In this document: piece by piece, positions 32,072 through 40,439 of the stretch
Numbering within the stretch: position 1 is the stretch's first letter
Layout: each line of letters begins with the position of its first letter
Assembly (NCBI GenBank): GCA_910587995.1
Contig: CAJUNS010000004.1
Coordinates: 27,341-91,340 of the forward strand
From: an uncultured Oscillospiraceae bacterium
Lineage (GTDB): Bacteria > Bacillota_A > Clostridia > Oscillospirales > Acutalibacteraceae
Length of the DNA: 64,000 nt
Direction of reading: 5' to 3'
Position numbers and translations under genes: made by a program
Notes under the pieces: generated by a model
Seen by the model: only the letters and a program-made list of their open reading frames with translations
The model's database searches: none
Told to the model about the DNA's origin: nothing

Positions 32072-32830
32072 ATGGCAGTAGTATCTATGAAGCAGCTGCT
32101 GGAGGCCGGCGTTCACTTTGGCCACCAGACCCGCCGCTGGAACCCCAAGATGGCCCCCTATATCTTCACCGAGCGCAACGGCATCTACATCATCGACTTG
32201 CAGAAAACCGTGCGCAAGCTGGAGGAGGCCTACAACTTTGTGCGGGATCTGGCCGCCGAGGGCAAGAACATCCTCTTTGTGGGCACCAAAAAGCAGGCCC
32301 AGGAGAGCGTGAAGGAAGAGGCCAGCCGGGCCGGGGCTTTCTATGTAAACGCCCGTTGGCTGGGCGGCATGCTCACCAACTTCTCCACCATCCGCACCCG
32401 CATCCAGCGCCTGGCTCAGCTGCGCAAGATGGAAGAGGACGGCACCTTTGACCTGCTCCCCAAGAAAGAGGTCACCAAGCTCCAGCTGGAAATTGAGAAG
32501 CTGGAAAAATATCTGGGCGGCATTAAGGACATGAAGTCCTATCCCGGCGCCCTGTTTATTGTGGACCCCCGCAAGGAGCGCATTGCCGTTTCCGAGGCCC
32601 GGAAGCTCCATATCCCCATTGTGGCCATTGTTGACACCAACTGCGACCCCGATGAGATTGACTATGTCATCCCTGGCAACGACGACGCCATCCGCGCCGT
32701 AAGGCTCATCGCCAGCGCTATGGCCGACGCGGTGATTGAGGGCCGCGAGGGCCAGATGGGCGCTGCCGCCCGGGACCAGGAGGAAGCGCCGGCCGAGGCC
32801 GGGGCTCCCGCCGGGGAAGCCGCTGAGTAA
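32072..32830 (+). CDS. rpsB: 30S ribosomal protein S2
   Basis: 252 residues. Clear S2 motifs: MKQLLEAGVHFGHQTRRWNP, YIFTERNGIYIIDLQKT, FVGTKKQAQESVKEEA, RWLGGMLTNFSTIR and IVDTNCDPDEIDYVIPGNDD. It is the last protein to join the small subunit and helps hold S1. The C-terminal Ala/Glu/Pro tail is normal for Firmicutes. AGGAGG lies nine bases upstream. It is followed 39 bases later by tsf, the universal order. Confidence 0.98.
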   Translation: MAVVSMKQLLEAGVHFGHQTRRWNPKMAPYIFTERNGIYIIDLQKTVRKLEEAYNFVRDLAAEGKNILFVGTKKQAQESVKEEASRAGAFYVNARWLGGMLTNFSTIRTRIQRLAQLRKMEEDGTFDLLPKKEVTKLQLEIEKLEKYLGGIKDMKSYPGALFIVDPRKERIAVSEARKLHIPIVAIVDTNCDPDEIDYVIPGNDDAIRAVRLIASAMADAVIEGREGQMGAAARDQEEAPAEAGAPAGEAAE

Positions 32831-32869
32831 AATATTTTCACCAAAAACACCTAGAAGGGATGATATAAC

Positions 32870-33784
32870 ATGAATTTTACCGCTAAGGACGTGGCCGCTC
32901 TTCGGGAGAAGACCGGCTGCGGCATGATGGACTGCAAAAAGGCCCTGACCGAGGCCGAGGGCAATATGGAAAAGGCCATTGATTTACTGCGGGAGAAGGG
33001 CTTGGCCGCTTCTGTGAAGAAGGCCGGCCGCATTGCCGCCGAAGGCGTGGCCTATGCGGTTGTCAGCGACTGCGGCAAAGTGGCCGCTGTGGTGGAAGTG
33101 AACGCCGAAACCGATTTTGTGGCGAAGAACGCTGAGTTCCAGGCTTTTGTTAAAATCTGCGCCGGCACCATCATTCATCAGAACCCCGCCGATGTGGAGG
33201 CTCTGCTCCAGTGCAAGGCCGAGGGCAGCGAGCTGACCGTAGACGCCCTGCTGAAGGAGAAGATTCTCACCATTGGCGAGAACATCAAGGTGCGCCGCTT
33301 CGACCGCTTTGAGGGCGTGGTCACCTCCTATGTGCATGCCGGGGGCCGCATTGGCGTTATTGTCAAGTTTGAAACCAGCGATGAAATCGCCGCCAACGAC
33401 GCTTTCAAGACCTGCGCCCACAACGTGGCCATGCAGATTGCCGCTCTGAACCCCGAGTACCTGGACGAGGCCTCTGTGCCCGCCGAGCGGGTGGAGAAGG
33501 AGAAGGAAATCCTTACCCAGCAGATTGTGGACGAGGGCAAGCCCGCCAATATTGCCGAGAAGATTGTGGCTGGCCGGATGGGCAAGTTCTTCAAGGAGAT
33601 CTGCTTGGTGGACCAGGCCTATGTGCAGGACGGCAACTTAAGCGTCAAGCAGTATGTGGACGGCGTTGCCAAAGAGCTTGGCGGCGAAATCAAGATTGCC
33701 GGGTTCACCCGCTTTGAGAAGGGCGAGGGCCTGGAGAAGCGCGAGGACAACTTTGCTGAGGAAATCGCCAGCATGGTGAAGTAA
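32870..33784 (+). CDS. tsf: Translation elongation factor Ts
   Basis: 304 residues. The N-terminal UBA-like domain VAALREKTGCGMMDCKKAL is followed by core repeats with NAETDFVAKNAEFQAF and VASL-type helices. EF-Ts exchanges GDP for GTP on EF-Tu. It shares the rpsB transcript and ends at a terminator. AAGGGATG site. Confidence 0.98.
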   Translation: MNFTAKDVAALREKTGCGMMDCKKALTEAEGNMEKAIDLLREKGLAASVKKAGRIAAEGVAYAVVSDCGKVAAVVEVNAETDFVAKNAEFQAFVKICAGTIIHQNPADVEALLQCKAEGSELTVDALLKEKILTIGENIKVRRFDRFEGVVTSYVHAGGRIGVIVKFETSDEIAANDAFKTCAHNVAMQIAALNPEYLDEASVPAERVEKEKEILTQQIVDEGKPANIAEKIVAGRMGKFFKEICLVDQAYVQDGNLSVKQYVDGVAKELGGEIKIAGFTRFEKGEGLEKREDNFAEEIASMVK

Positions 33785-33805
33785 TTTTACAAATCTCGTA
33801 TTTTC

Positions 33806-33842
33806 GTGGGAAATGCTTGGCGGCATTTCCCACTTTGTTTTT
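33806..33842 (+). terminator. Intrinsic terminator of rpsB-tsf
   Basis: Eleven-base-pair stem GTGGGAAATGC / GCATTTCCCAC, followed by TTTGTTTTT. The ribosome binding site of the next gene begins right at its end, so read-through would supply that gene. Confidence 0.9.
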
Positions 33843-33856
33843 GAAAGGAGCGCACC

Positions 33857-34687
33857 ATGACGGACCAACTGTTTGACTTGTTCCTTCACTGCTTCCCGGA
33901 GTATCAGACCACCCGGGAATGGTTTGTGGAGCTGCTCAAGCCTGAAGAGGCACATATTATCGCAGAGTACGCCCAGGGCCAACTGGCGGGGTATGCCATG
34001 GTTCACGGCGGGTCCATCCCCGTGCTGTGCGTGGCAGAAAACCACCGCGGGCAGGGGATGGGCTCCCGGCTGCTGGCGGCGGCTGAGGGGTACATCCGCA
34101 GCCTGGGGCAGGAGAAGCTCACTTTGGGCTGCGGCCCTCACTACCTGCTGCAAGGCGTGCCGGAGACCGGCCGCAATGTCAGCTTTTTTGAGAAGCGGGG
34201 CTACACCGCTGGCTGGACCAGCGTCAACATGGAGTTGAGCCTGGACGGGTTTGACCGGAACAGCCTGACCATCCCGCCCGCACCTATAGGCCTGGAGTAT
34301 CGCTTCGCGGAAAAATCGGACCGCGCGGAGCTGCTGGCCGCTGTGGAAGCTGCGGAGCCCAACTGGCCCAGCGTCTTTGAAAGCTGTGTGGACCCTATCT
34401 ATCTGGCGGTTTTGGATGGACAGATTGTGGGATTTGAGGTTCTGGCTCCCAAGGGCGGGCGTTTTCTTCGGCCTGGACATCAAGTTGGCTGTGTAGGCTG
34501 TGTGGGCGTGATACCCGCCTACCAGGAGCGGGGCATTGGCATGGACATGGTCGCCCATGGCATCCAGTGGCTGAAAAGCCAGGGCTGTACCCTAATCGAG
34601 CTGCGCTATGTCTGGCTGGAAAAATGGTACGGCAAGCTGGGCTTTCAGACCGTCACCCGGCAGTGGATGGGAGAAAAAATGCTGTAA
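33857..34687 (+). CDS. GNAT acetyltransferase with two tandem GNAT domains
   Basis: 276 residues. The first GNAT domain has the acetyl-CoA loop VAENHRGQGMGSRLLAAAEG; the second has VIPAYQERGIGMDMVAHGI followed by WYGKLGF. Both loops keep the usual glycines. Acceptor unknown. AAAGGAG lies seven bases before the ATG. No separate promoter is clear, so expression may rely on read-through from tsf. Confidence 0.83.
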   Translation: MTDQLFDLFLHCFPEYQTTREWFVELLKPEEAHIIAEYAQGQLAGYAMVHGGSIPVLCVAENHRGQGMGSRLLAAAEGYIRSLGQEKLTLGCGPHYLLQGVPETGRNVSFFEKRGYTAGWTSVNMELSLDGFDRNSLTIPPAPIGLEYRFAEKSDRAELLAAVEAAEPNWPSVFESCVDPIYLAVLDGQIVGFEVLAPKGGRFLRPGHQVGCVGCVGVIPAYQERGIGMDMVAHGIQWLKSQGCTLIELRYVWLEKWYGKLGFQTVTRQWMGEKML

Positions 34688-34690
34688 TAG

Positions 34691-34724
34691 AAAAGGGAGC
34701 GCCCTTAAGGGGCGTTCCCTTTTT
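34691..34724. terminator. Bidirectional intrinsic terminator
   Basis: AAAAGGGAGCGCCC, loop TTAA, GGGCGTTCCCTTTTT. Serves the GNAT gene on plus and the era operon on minus. Confidence 0.85.
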
Positions 34725-34742
34725 GTGTGCTGATTTTCAAAA

Positions 34743-35648
34743 TTAAATTTCCAAATTCCTCTCAGAAAAGCCCAGGCTCTGCAAGGTTTCCGGCCTTTGC
34801 CGCCAGTCCTCTTTCACCTTGACCCACAGCTGCAGGTTCACCTTGCACCCGAAAAAGCGCTCAAGATCCTGGCGCGCCAGGGTGCCGATCTTTTTCAGCA
34901 TGGCCCCGGACTTGCCAATTATTATGGCCTTGTGGTTGGATTTTTCGCAGTAAATGGTAACATGCAGCTCCAGCATGTCCCCCTGCTCCCGCATGATCTC
35001 CGTGACGGCGGCCACGCCGTGGGGTATCTCCTGCTCCAGCAGGCGCAGGGCCTTCTCCCGGACCAGCTCCGAGGCCAGCACCCGCTCGGGCTGGTCGGTC
35101 AAGGTGTCCTCCTCAAAAAGCCAGCCCCCAGGCTGGGCTAGGTGCTTTAACTCGGCCAACAGCTCGTCCATGCCATCGCCATTTTGCGCGGAAACCGGCA
35201 CCACGGCCTGAAAGCTGAACCTCTGGGAATAGGCGGCGATTTGAGCCATCAGCGGGGTTTTGTCCTGTAGCTTGTCGATTTTATTGATGGCCAGCACGGC
35301 CGGAACCCGCCCTTTTCGGAAGCGGGCCATGAGCTCCTCATCCGCCTTCGCCACAGGGGCGCCAGCCTCCGCCACCAGCAGGCAGGCATCCACCCCATCC
35401 ACTGCCGTGGTGACGGATTTTACCATATAATCTCCCAGGGAATTCTTGGGCTTGAGCAGCCCAGGCGTATCCAGAAACACCAGCTGGTCCTCTCCCTGGG
35501 TGAGGACGCCCATAATGCGGGTGCGGGTGGTCTGGGGCTTTTTCGACACAATGGCGATTTTTTCGCCAACTAATTGATTCAATATTGTGGACTTCCCCAC
35601 ATTGGGCTTGCCCACAATGGCGATAAAGGCAGATCTCTGTTTTTCCAT
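34743..35648 (-). CDS. era: GTPase Era
   Basis: 301 residues. G1 is VGKPNVGKST, G3 is FLDTPG, G4 is INKIDKL; the C-terminal KH domain has AIIIGKSGAMLKKIG. Era binds 16S rRNA 3' end and aids small-subunit assembly. The start has AGGAAAGG about six bases upstream. Downstream of dgkA and ybeY, the usual Firmicutes order. Confidence 0.97.
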   Translation of the reverse strand: MEKQRSAFIAIVGKPNVGKSTILNQLVGEKIAIVSKKPQTTRTRIMGVLTQGEDQLVFLDTPGLLKPKNSLGDYMVKSVTTAVDGVDACLLVAEAGAPVAKADEELMARFRKGRVPAVLAINKIDKLQDKTPLMAQIAAYSQRFSFQAVVPVSAQNGDGMDELLAELKHLAQPGGWLFEEDTLTDQPERVLASELVREKALRLLEQEIPHGVAAVTEIMREQGDMLELHVTIYCEKSNHKAIIIGKSGAMLKKIGTLARQDLERFFGCKVNLQLWVKVKEDWRQRPETLQSLGFSERNLEI

Positions 35649-35734
35649 ACTTTGCCTTTCCTGTAAATAGCGTTTCCCGTTCCTGCACCGGTATTTCCCC
35701 GGAAAATTCTTTGCCCGTTTCAACAATGGGCCTC

Positions 35735-36232
35735 CTACTTTCCACGCTTGAGGGGCACAACAAAAACGAACAGCATGCCCGCCCCCAAACTTGCCACAAA
35801 CAGGCTCAGCTTCCAGGGCGTTTTGACCATCTCCACCAAAACCTGCCACAGCTCTGGGCGCAGCAAAATAACACCGCCAGCCAGGGCCGCGAAGAGGGCG
35901 CTTAACAGTACGCCGCCCGCCGCTACATCTTTAATCCAGCCAATGCGCTTGTCCCGTGACGGTTTTACAAAATCGCTGAGTTTTTCTACCGCTGTGTTCA
36001 AGGCCTCGGCCGCGGTAACCGCCCCCATAGCCAAAAGCAGCAGGGCAAGCTCAACCCGGCTGACGCCGGTTTGGAGCGCAAAAAGCAGAACATACCCACA
36101 AGCCAGCACATGTATGCGCATGTTCCGCTCTGATTTTATACCATACCCAATCCCCCGAAAGGCGTCCCGAAAGCTGTGAAGCAAGCTCCGCTGCCCTCCC
36201 TGGGGCTGGGGAGGCTTACTCTTCGGGGGCAT
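35735..36232 (-). CDS. dgkA: Undecaprenol/diacylglycerol kinase (DgkA family)
   Basis: 165 residues. Motif FRDAFRGIGYGIKSERNMRIHV then ALNTAVEKLSDFV, with the catalytic Glu, and three core membrane helices. In Gram-positives it phosphorylates undecaprenol for the cell-wall lipid carrier. It has an extra C-terminal helix (LSLFVASLGAGMLFVFVVPL) that makes it longer than usual (about 120-135). It overlaps ybeY by 17 bases. Confidence 0.92.
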   Translation of the reverse strand: MPPKSKPPQPQGGQRSLLHSFRDAFRGIGYGIKSERNMRIHVLACGYVLLFALQTGVSRVELALLLLAMGAVTAAEALNTAVEKLSDFVKPSRDKRIGWIKDVAAGGVLLSALFAALAGGVILLRPELWQVLVEMVKTPWKLSLFVASLGAGMLFVFVVPLKRGK

Positions 36233-36716
36233 AGCTGCTGCTGGCGGGCAGGCCCAGCTCCCGCATTACCCGCTCTTCTTTCTCCCGCATGCGCACCCGG
36301 GCCAAGCCTCCGTCCTCATGGTCATAGCCCAAAAGATGCAGCATGGAATGGGCGGTCAGGTAGCCGATCTCCCGCTCCAGGGAGTGGCCATAGGTTCGGG
36401 CCTGCTCCATGGCGCGGGGCACAGAGATGACAATATCCCCCAGGATTTTGGCCCCGGTTTCATGATTCACGTCATAATGGCCGTTTTCCCCCATGGGGAA
36501 AGACAGCACATCCGTCACGGAATCTTTATCCCGGTATTGCCGGTTCATTTCCCGGATCTGCTCGTTGTCCACAAAGCTGATGCTGATCTCGGCGGAGTCG
36601 GGGAACTCCTCCATCTGGAGCACCGCGTGGCAGCAGCGGCGAATCAGCATCCGCACCCCAGTGGGGATCCTGACCTGTTTCTGCCGGTTCGAAATGATTA
36701 CCCGAATCTTCTCCAT
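36216..36716 (-). CDS. ybeY: Endoribonuclease YbeY
   Basis: 166 residues. The zinc site HSMLHLLGYDHE is intact, preceded by SVTDVLSFPM and GDIVIS. YbeY matures 16S rRNA and joins ribosome quality control. AAAGGATG precedes the ATG. Between it and phoH are 161 non-coding bases in which I see nothing; the yqfF gene often found here is missing. Confidence 0.96.
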   Translation of the reverse strand: MEKIRVIISNRQKQVRIPTGVRMLIRRCCHAVLQMEEFPDSAEISISFVDNEQIREMNRQYRDKDSVTDVLSFPMGENGHYDVNHETGAKILGDIVISVPRAMEQARTYGHSLEREIGYLTAHSMLHLLGYDHEDGGLARVRMREKEERVMRELGLPASSSYAPEE

Positions 36717-36877
36717 TGTTGACCATCCTTTCTTGCGCTATGTGGGTCCAGGCCGTTGGGAGGCCGTGAAACGGCAGGCTGAAAAAGGGCCTCAGCCGCA
36801 AGACCTTGGGCAGCCCCGCGTAAAAAGGCCGCAAAGACCGCCCTAGCTTTCTCCTGTTTCCGCCGGAAAGCCTCCGG

Positions 36878-37837
36878 CTAATTCTTTGGCCGCGCCGCTT
36901 TCTCATAGGCGCGGATGATATCCTGCACCAGCTTGTGCCGGACCACGTCCTTTTCCGTAAAGCGGAAAAGAGCAATATCCTCTACCCCCCGCAGCACCCG
37001 CACCGCCTCTTTCAGGCCGCTGCGCTTGCCCTCGGGCAGGTCGATCTGGGTCACGTCGCCGGTAATGACCATTTTCGAGTTAAATCCCAGGCGGGTCAGG
37101 AACATCTTCATCTGTTCGCCCGTGGTGTTCTGGGCCTCGTCTAAAATAATGAAGCTGTCGTCCAAAGTCCGCCCCCGCATGTAGGCCAAGGGGGCCACCT
37201 CAATGTTGCCCCGTTCCACATAGCGCTGGTAAGCCTCGGTCCCCAGCATGTCGAAAAGGGCGTCGTACAGGGGCCGCAGATAGGGGTCCACCTTCTGCTG
37301 CAGGTCGCCGGGCAAAAAGCCCAGCTTTTCCCCCGCCTCCACGGCGGGGCGGGTCAAAATAATCCGGTTCACCTGCTGGGCCCGAAAAGCCGTAACCGCC
37401 ATGGCCACCGCCAGGTAAGTCTTGCCCGTGCCAGCGGGGCCCACGCCAATGGTAATGGTATGGTTCTTGATGTTATCGCAATAGGTCCGCTGCCCCACTG
37501 TTTTCGGCTTGATGGGCTTTCCCTTGCTGGTCACGCAGATGCAGTCCCCGGCCAGCTTAGCTACTTTATCCTCGCTGTCCTCGTCCACCATGCGCATGCA
37601 GTAGCGCACGTTCTGCTCGCTCAAGGTCTCTCCGCCGCCAATGAGGGTAATCAGGCTGCGCACAGCCCGCGCCGCCTTGTCTACACCGGCCGGGTCCTCC
37701 CCGGCAATCTTCAGCTCTGCGTCCCGAAAAACCAGGGCCACGCCATATTCTTTTTCAATGAGCTTCATGTTGCTGTCAAAGCTACCAAACAGCTCTTCCG
37801 CCTGCTCAATTCTGTCTACAAGGATCCTTTGTTCCAA
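36878..37837 (-). CDS. phoH: PhoH-family ATPase
   Basis: 319 residues. N-terminal KH-like region, then the PhoH ATPase: Walker A GVGPAGTGKTYLAVAMA, Walker B SFIILDEAQNTTGEQMKMFLTR, and KMVITGDVTQIDLP. Associated with RNA metabolism and always near ybeY in Firmicutes. Start is a TTG with AAGGAG five bases upstream, 22 bases inside the preceding GNAT gene. Confidence 0.95.
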   Translation of the reverse strand: MEQRILVDRIEQAEELFGSFDSNMKLIEKEYGVALVFRDAELKIAGEDPAGVDKAARAVRSLITLIGGGETLSEQNVRYCMRMVDEDSEDKVAKLAGDCICVTSKGKPIKPKTVGQRTYCDNIKNHTITIGVGPAGTGKTYLAVAMAVTAFRAQQVNRIILTRPAVEAGEKLGFLPGDLQQKVDPYLRPLYDALFDMLGTEAYQRYVERGNIEVAPLAYMRGRTLDDSFIILDEAQNTTGEQMKMFLTRLGFNSKMVITGDVTQIDLPEGKRSGLKEAVRVLRGVEDIALFRFTEKDVVRHKLVQDIIRAYEKAARPKN

Positions 37838-38289
37838 TTTTTCTCCTTCTCCGGCTTATGCTCCGGCGCAACCCATTCACTGGCATACCGAACATATGGC
37901 TGGCCGCCGTATGTTCGGGTGAAGGCCCTTGCCGAAAAGCCGCACTTTCGATAAAACTCCACCGCTTCCTGGTCCGTCTCCGCGGTTACCTTCTTAAGCC
38001 GAAGGGCCTGGATGGCCCCCCGCACCAGACAGCCGCCAAGGCCTTGGCCCCGCAGAGCCTCTTCCACCGCGATGCCTACAATCTCTCCCTGGTCTCCGGT
38101 TTGCCGCAGGGCAATCACCCCGGCCAGGCGGTTCTCCCGCCTGAATCCAAAAGCCGCCGGAGAGGGGCTGGAAAGCAACTCCTCCGCCAGGACGGAGAAC
38201 TTTGCCGGACTGGGCTGGTACATGCAGGCCTGATAGACCCGGTACACCTCTGGGGACATAAAATCCCCCAGTAGGGAAATCAGTTCCAA
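37816..38289 (-). CDS. GNAT N-acetyltransferase
   Basis: 157 residues. Acetyl-CoA loop GIAVEEALRGQGLGGCLVRGA and EFYRKCGFSARAF. The N-terminal 60 residues are divergent. It starts with TTG, preceded by AGGAGG seven bases upstream, and is the first gene of the transcript that continues into phoH. Acceptor unknown. Confidence 0.8.
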   Translation of the reverse strand: MELISLLGDFMSPEVYRVYQACMYQPSPAKFSVLAEELLSSPSPAAFGFRRENRLAGVIALRQTGDQGEIVGIAVEEALRGQGLGGCLVRGAIQALRLKKVTAETDQEAVEFYRKCGFSARAFTRTYGGQPYVRYASEWVAPEHKPEKEKNWNKGSL

Positions 38290-38359
38290 AACCGCCCCTC
38301 CTTTCCGGCCGGCTTAGGGCGCCTGTAAGCCGCAATTTGCGGCATAGATTTCCATTGCT

Positions 38360-38389
38360 ATTATACCACATATCATCCGTTATGTTCAA
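38360..38389 (-). promoter_or_regulatory. Promoter of the GNAT-phoH-ybeY-dgkA-era operon
   Basis: Minus strand TTGAAC, 18 bases, consensus TATAAT. It separates these housekeeping genes from the sporulation genes yqfC-yqfD upstream. Confidence 0.7.
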
Positions 38390-38435
38390 GCGCAAAAAAT
38401 ATCTTCATTCGCCAAATATATTTGAAACAATTTGT

Positions 38436-39635
38436 TCAATTTGTCGATACCACTTGAATCTCCCCAATATTCTCCTGGCACCGGCACCGGGCGCTTACCA
38501 TGCAGCGCCCCTCGGCAAAGGTGAAGCTCAGCTCCTCATGAAGCACGCTGCCCCCCTCTCCCAAAGCTGTCCGCTGGGCCTCCCGCAGCTTGAGCAGCGC
38601 CGCTGTCTTCATCTGCTCCTTCGTCAGCTTCCGCTCCCGCCGCTCCAGACGCACCAGCGTTTCCCACTCCAAGGCCAAGGGGAGCTCCACCCCCAGCAGG
38701 GAGGCCCGCCGCTCCTCCCGCCAGCTTTGGGTTTCCCCTTCGGTCCGGCTCCAAAGCCCCAGCGGAAGGCGCAGGCCGAAAATCTCCGCCCACAGCCGCA
38801 CCTCCCGCCCGGCCTCCTGGGTCTCCTGAACAGAGTCCTCTACCTGAACGGTAAACTCCCGGTAGGTCTTGGCAAGCACCTTCCCCCGGGCCGCTCCGGC
38901 CACCTGGTACAGCCGGTCCGGCTGGGGTCCGTAGGGGTCCGGTACCTCCTGGTACAGCCCGGCGATGAGCAGCTGGCCCTTGACCACCACATCCCCCAGC
39001 TTCACCTCGGGCCGGCCCTGCTGGGCCTCGATGTGCACCACCTCTCCCTCCCGGACCGCCACCATGTTGGAGAGCTCCTGGCTTTTCTCCGGCTCCGGCT
39101 TGGCCGCGCCCTCCTTTACCGCCACCTGGACAAAGCATCCGCCTGTGTTCACCGAGACCCAGCTCAGCTGGGGCATCGCGTTTAGAATGCGGTTGGCCGC
39201 GCTCCGGGGAGCCAGCTCCCGCTTTTTAGCCCCCAGATAAACCCCCTGCTCCCGGGCGCACTGGGCCAGCTGGTTCACCGGGACCTTCTCGCAGCCGGTG
39301 AACTCCACCCCCCACACAAAGCCCGACAAAAACCAGAACAGCCCCGCCGCCAGCGCCGCCCCAGCCAAAAGCCCCGGGCGCTTTCGCAGCCGCCGCAGCT
39401 GAAAAGGCAGACCGCCCCGCCGCCGCACCCGCAGGCGCACCCCGCAGCGCTTGCAAAGAGGCCGCAGCGCCCGGTAGCTCCTTGGCTTTACCCGGGCCAC
39501 GGCCTTGGACTCCGCCCGGGCGAAACCCCAAAAGGCCGCACCCCGCTTGGCCGCCACTGTGAAAAACCGCGCGCCATCTCCCTCCACTTGAAATTCCACA
39601 TAGCCGGACAACCAATGATACGCCTTTTCCAGCAT
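38436..39635 (-). CDS. yqfD: Sporulation protein YqfD
   Basis: 399 residues. One membrane helix (LLAGAALAAGLFWFLSGFVWG) separates a cytosolic N-domain (YRALRPLCKRCGVRLRVRRRGG) from a large outer domain (FTGCEKVPVNQLAQCAREQG, PQLSWVSVNTGGCFVQVAVKE). This fits YqfD, made in the mother cell during spore formation. AGGGGG lies six bases before the ATG; the yqfC stop is ten bases upstream. Confidence 0.9.
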   Translation of the reverse strand: MLEKAYHWLSGYVEFQVEGDGARFFTVAAKRGAAFWGFARAESKAVARVKPRSYRALRPLCKRCGVRLRVRRRGGLPFQLRRLRKRPGLLAGAALAAGLFWFLSGFVWGVEFTGCEKVPVNQLAQCAREQGVYLGAKKRELAPRSAANRILNAMPQLSWVSVNTGGCFVQVAVKEGAAKPEPEKSQELSNMVAVREGEVVHIEAQQGRPEVKLGDVVVKGQLLIAGLYQEVPDPYGPQPDRLYQVAGAARGKVLAKTYREFTVQVEDSVQETQEAGREVRLWAEIFGLRLPLGLWSRTEGETQSWREERRASLLGVELPLALEWETLVRLERRERKLTKEQMKTAALLKLREAQRTALGEGGSVLHEELSFTFAEGRCMVSARCRCQENIGEIQVVSTN

Positions 39636-39645
39636 AAGAAGCCCC

Positions 39646-39864
39646 CTAATAGCTGTATTCCAAGCTGCTGATCACGCCCTCCACCACCGCGCCGTTCTCC
39701 GTCAGCCGCCGCAGCCGCAGGTCCCGGCCGTGGATTTGGACCGTCAAACGCCCGGCCCGCAGGATCACCTTTTCCGAGTCATAGTCCACAATGCCGTCGC
39801 AGCCATCTACCACGGCGCTTCGGTTTCCGGTCACGGCGATGACCGCCCCGCCGCTTTTGTCCAT
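39646..39864 (-). CDS. yqfC: Sporulation protein YqfC (YabP-like)
   Basis: 72 residues, beta-rich. VTGNRSAVVDGCDGIVDYDSE then VILRAGRLTVQIHGRDLRL matches YqfC/YabP, a small sporulation protein paired with YqfD. AAGGAGG lies seven bases upstream. No sigma-E or sigma-A promoter was recognised with confidence. Confidence 0.88.
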   Translation of the reverse strand: MDKSGGAVIAVTGNRSAVVDGCDGIVDYDSEKVILRAGRLTVQIHGRDLRLRRLTENGAVVEGVISSLEYSY

Positions 39865-39922
39865 CTGCCCGCCTCCTTCCTGGCGCCGCCATTCCTCCCG
39901 CCGCCAATCTTATGAAAAGCCT

Positions 39923-40087
39923 TAGAGTCTGTCTTAAAACTTCGAAAAAGCGTCTTTTTGTCCAGAGACAAAGGGTTTCTGTGTTAAAAATCCTCGAAAT
40001 ACGAAAGTATTTCTTGCGGTTTTCGCCTTAAAACCGTCCCCCCTGAACAAAAATACTGGCATTTCTCTGGTTTTCAAACAGACTCTA
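39923..40087 (+). repeat. MITE-like element R1, copy A
   Basis: 165 bases, starting TAGAGTCTGTCTTAAAAC and ending GGTTTTCAAACAGACTCTA, imperfect terminal inverted repeats of about 18 bases. TA at each end fits the TA target duplication of IS630/Tc1-mariner elements. Inside, GAAATAC-GAAA-GTATTTC is a perfect stem with a GNRA-type loop. No coding capacity. Copy B is its reverse complement with about seven mismatches. Confidence 0.85.
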
Positions 40088-40218
40088 GCCCAGCGCGGGA
40101 GAAGTTCCAGCCGGATTTGAGATATCCCCCTCATTTTATGTGGCCTGGGCCGCATGTATCACCAAAAAACCGCATAAACATAGGCAGACGCGAACTTGGG
40201 GAAGGCTTGCGGGGCAGT

Positions 40219-40334
40219 TATCGTAAACGCACTTGAAAATCGGTATTTACCGATTTTTAAGCAGAGAGGCGCGGGCGTGCCCGTGCCTCCGGGTTCAAAA
40301 GAGGTATCGCCTCTTTTGAACTGCGTTAACGATA
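40219..40334 (-). repeat. Short palindromic repeat element, family R2, copy 2
   Basis: 116 bases with terminal repeats TATCGTAAACGCA and TGCGTTAACGATA. Compared with copy 1 it keeps the GAAAATCGGTA hairpin and the GC-rich hairpin (GAGGCGCGGGC / GCCCGTGCCTC) and adds a perfect 11-base-pair stem TTCAAAAGAGG / CCTCTTTTGAA (40294-40320). Orientation is opposite to copy 1. Confidence 0.7.
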
Positions 40335-40439
40335 GGCAGAGCCGGGGGCGCCCCTGATTCAGCGTCCGGATTCCCTTATCTTGTTCCGAGACTTTCCTCA
40401 TTGGCATGGATTCCCCCTCCCTAGAAAGGACTTGACTGC

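Larger units (their letters stand above)
39865..40439. other. 575-base gene-free region carrying two different repeats
   Basis: Contains MITE-like repeat R1 (39923-40087) and repeat R2 copy 2 (40219-40334). The rest, including the 105 bases before ylbJ, holds no gene or clear sigma-A promoter; ylbJ is expected to use a sporulation sigma factor. Confidence 0.7.

Noticed and set aside
37816..37837. Overlap of the GNAT and phoH genes as a sign of misassembly
   Set aside because: Both frames are intact and the overlap with TTG start and AAGGAG is normal for coupled genes.
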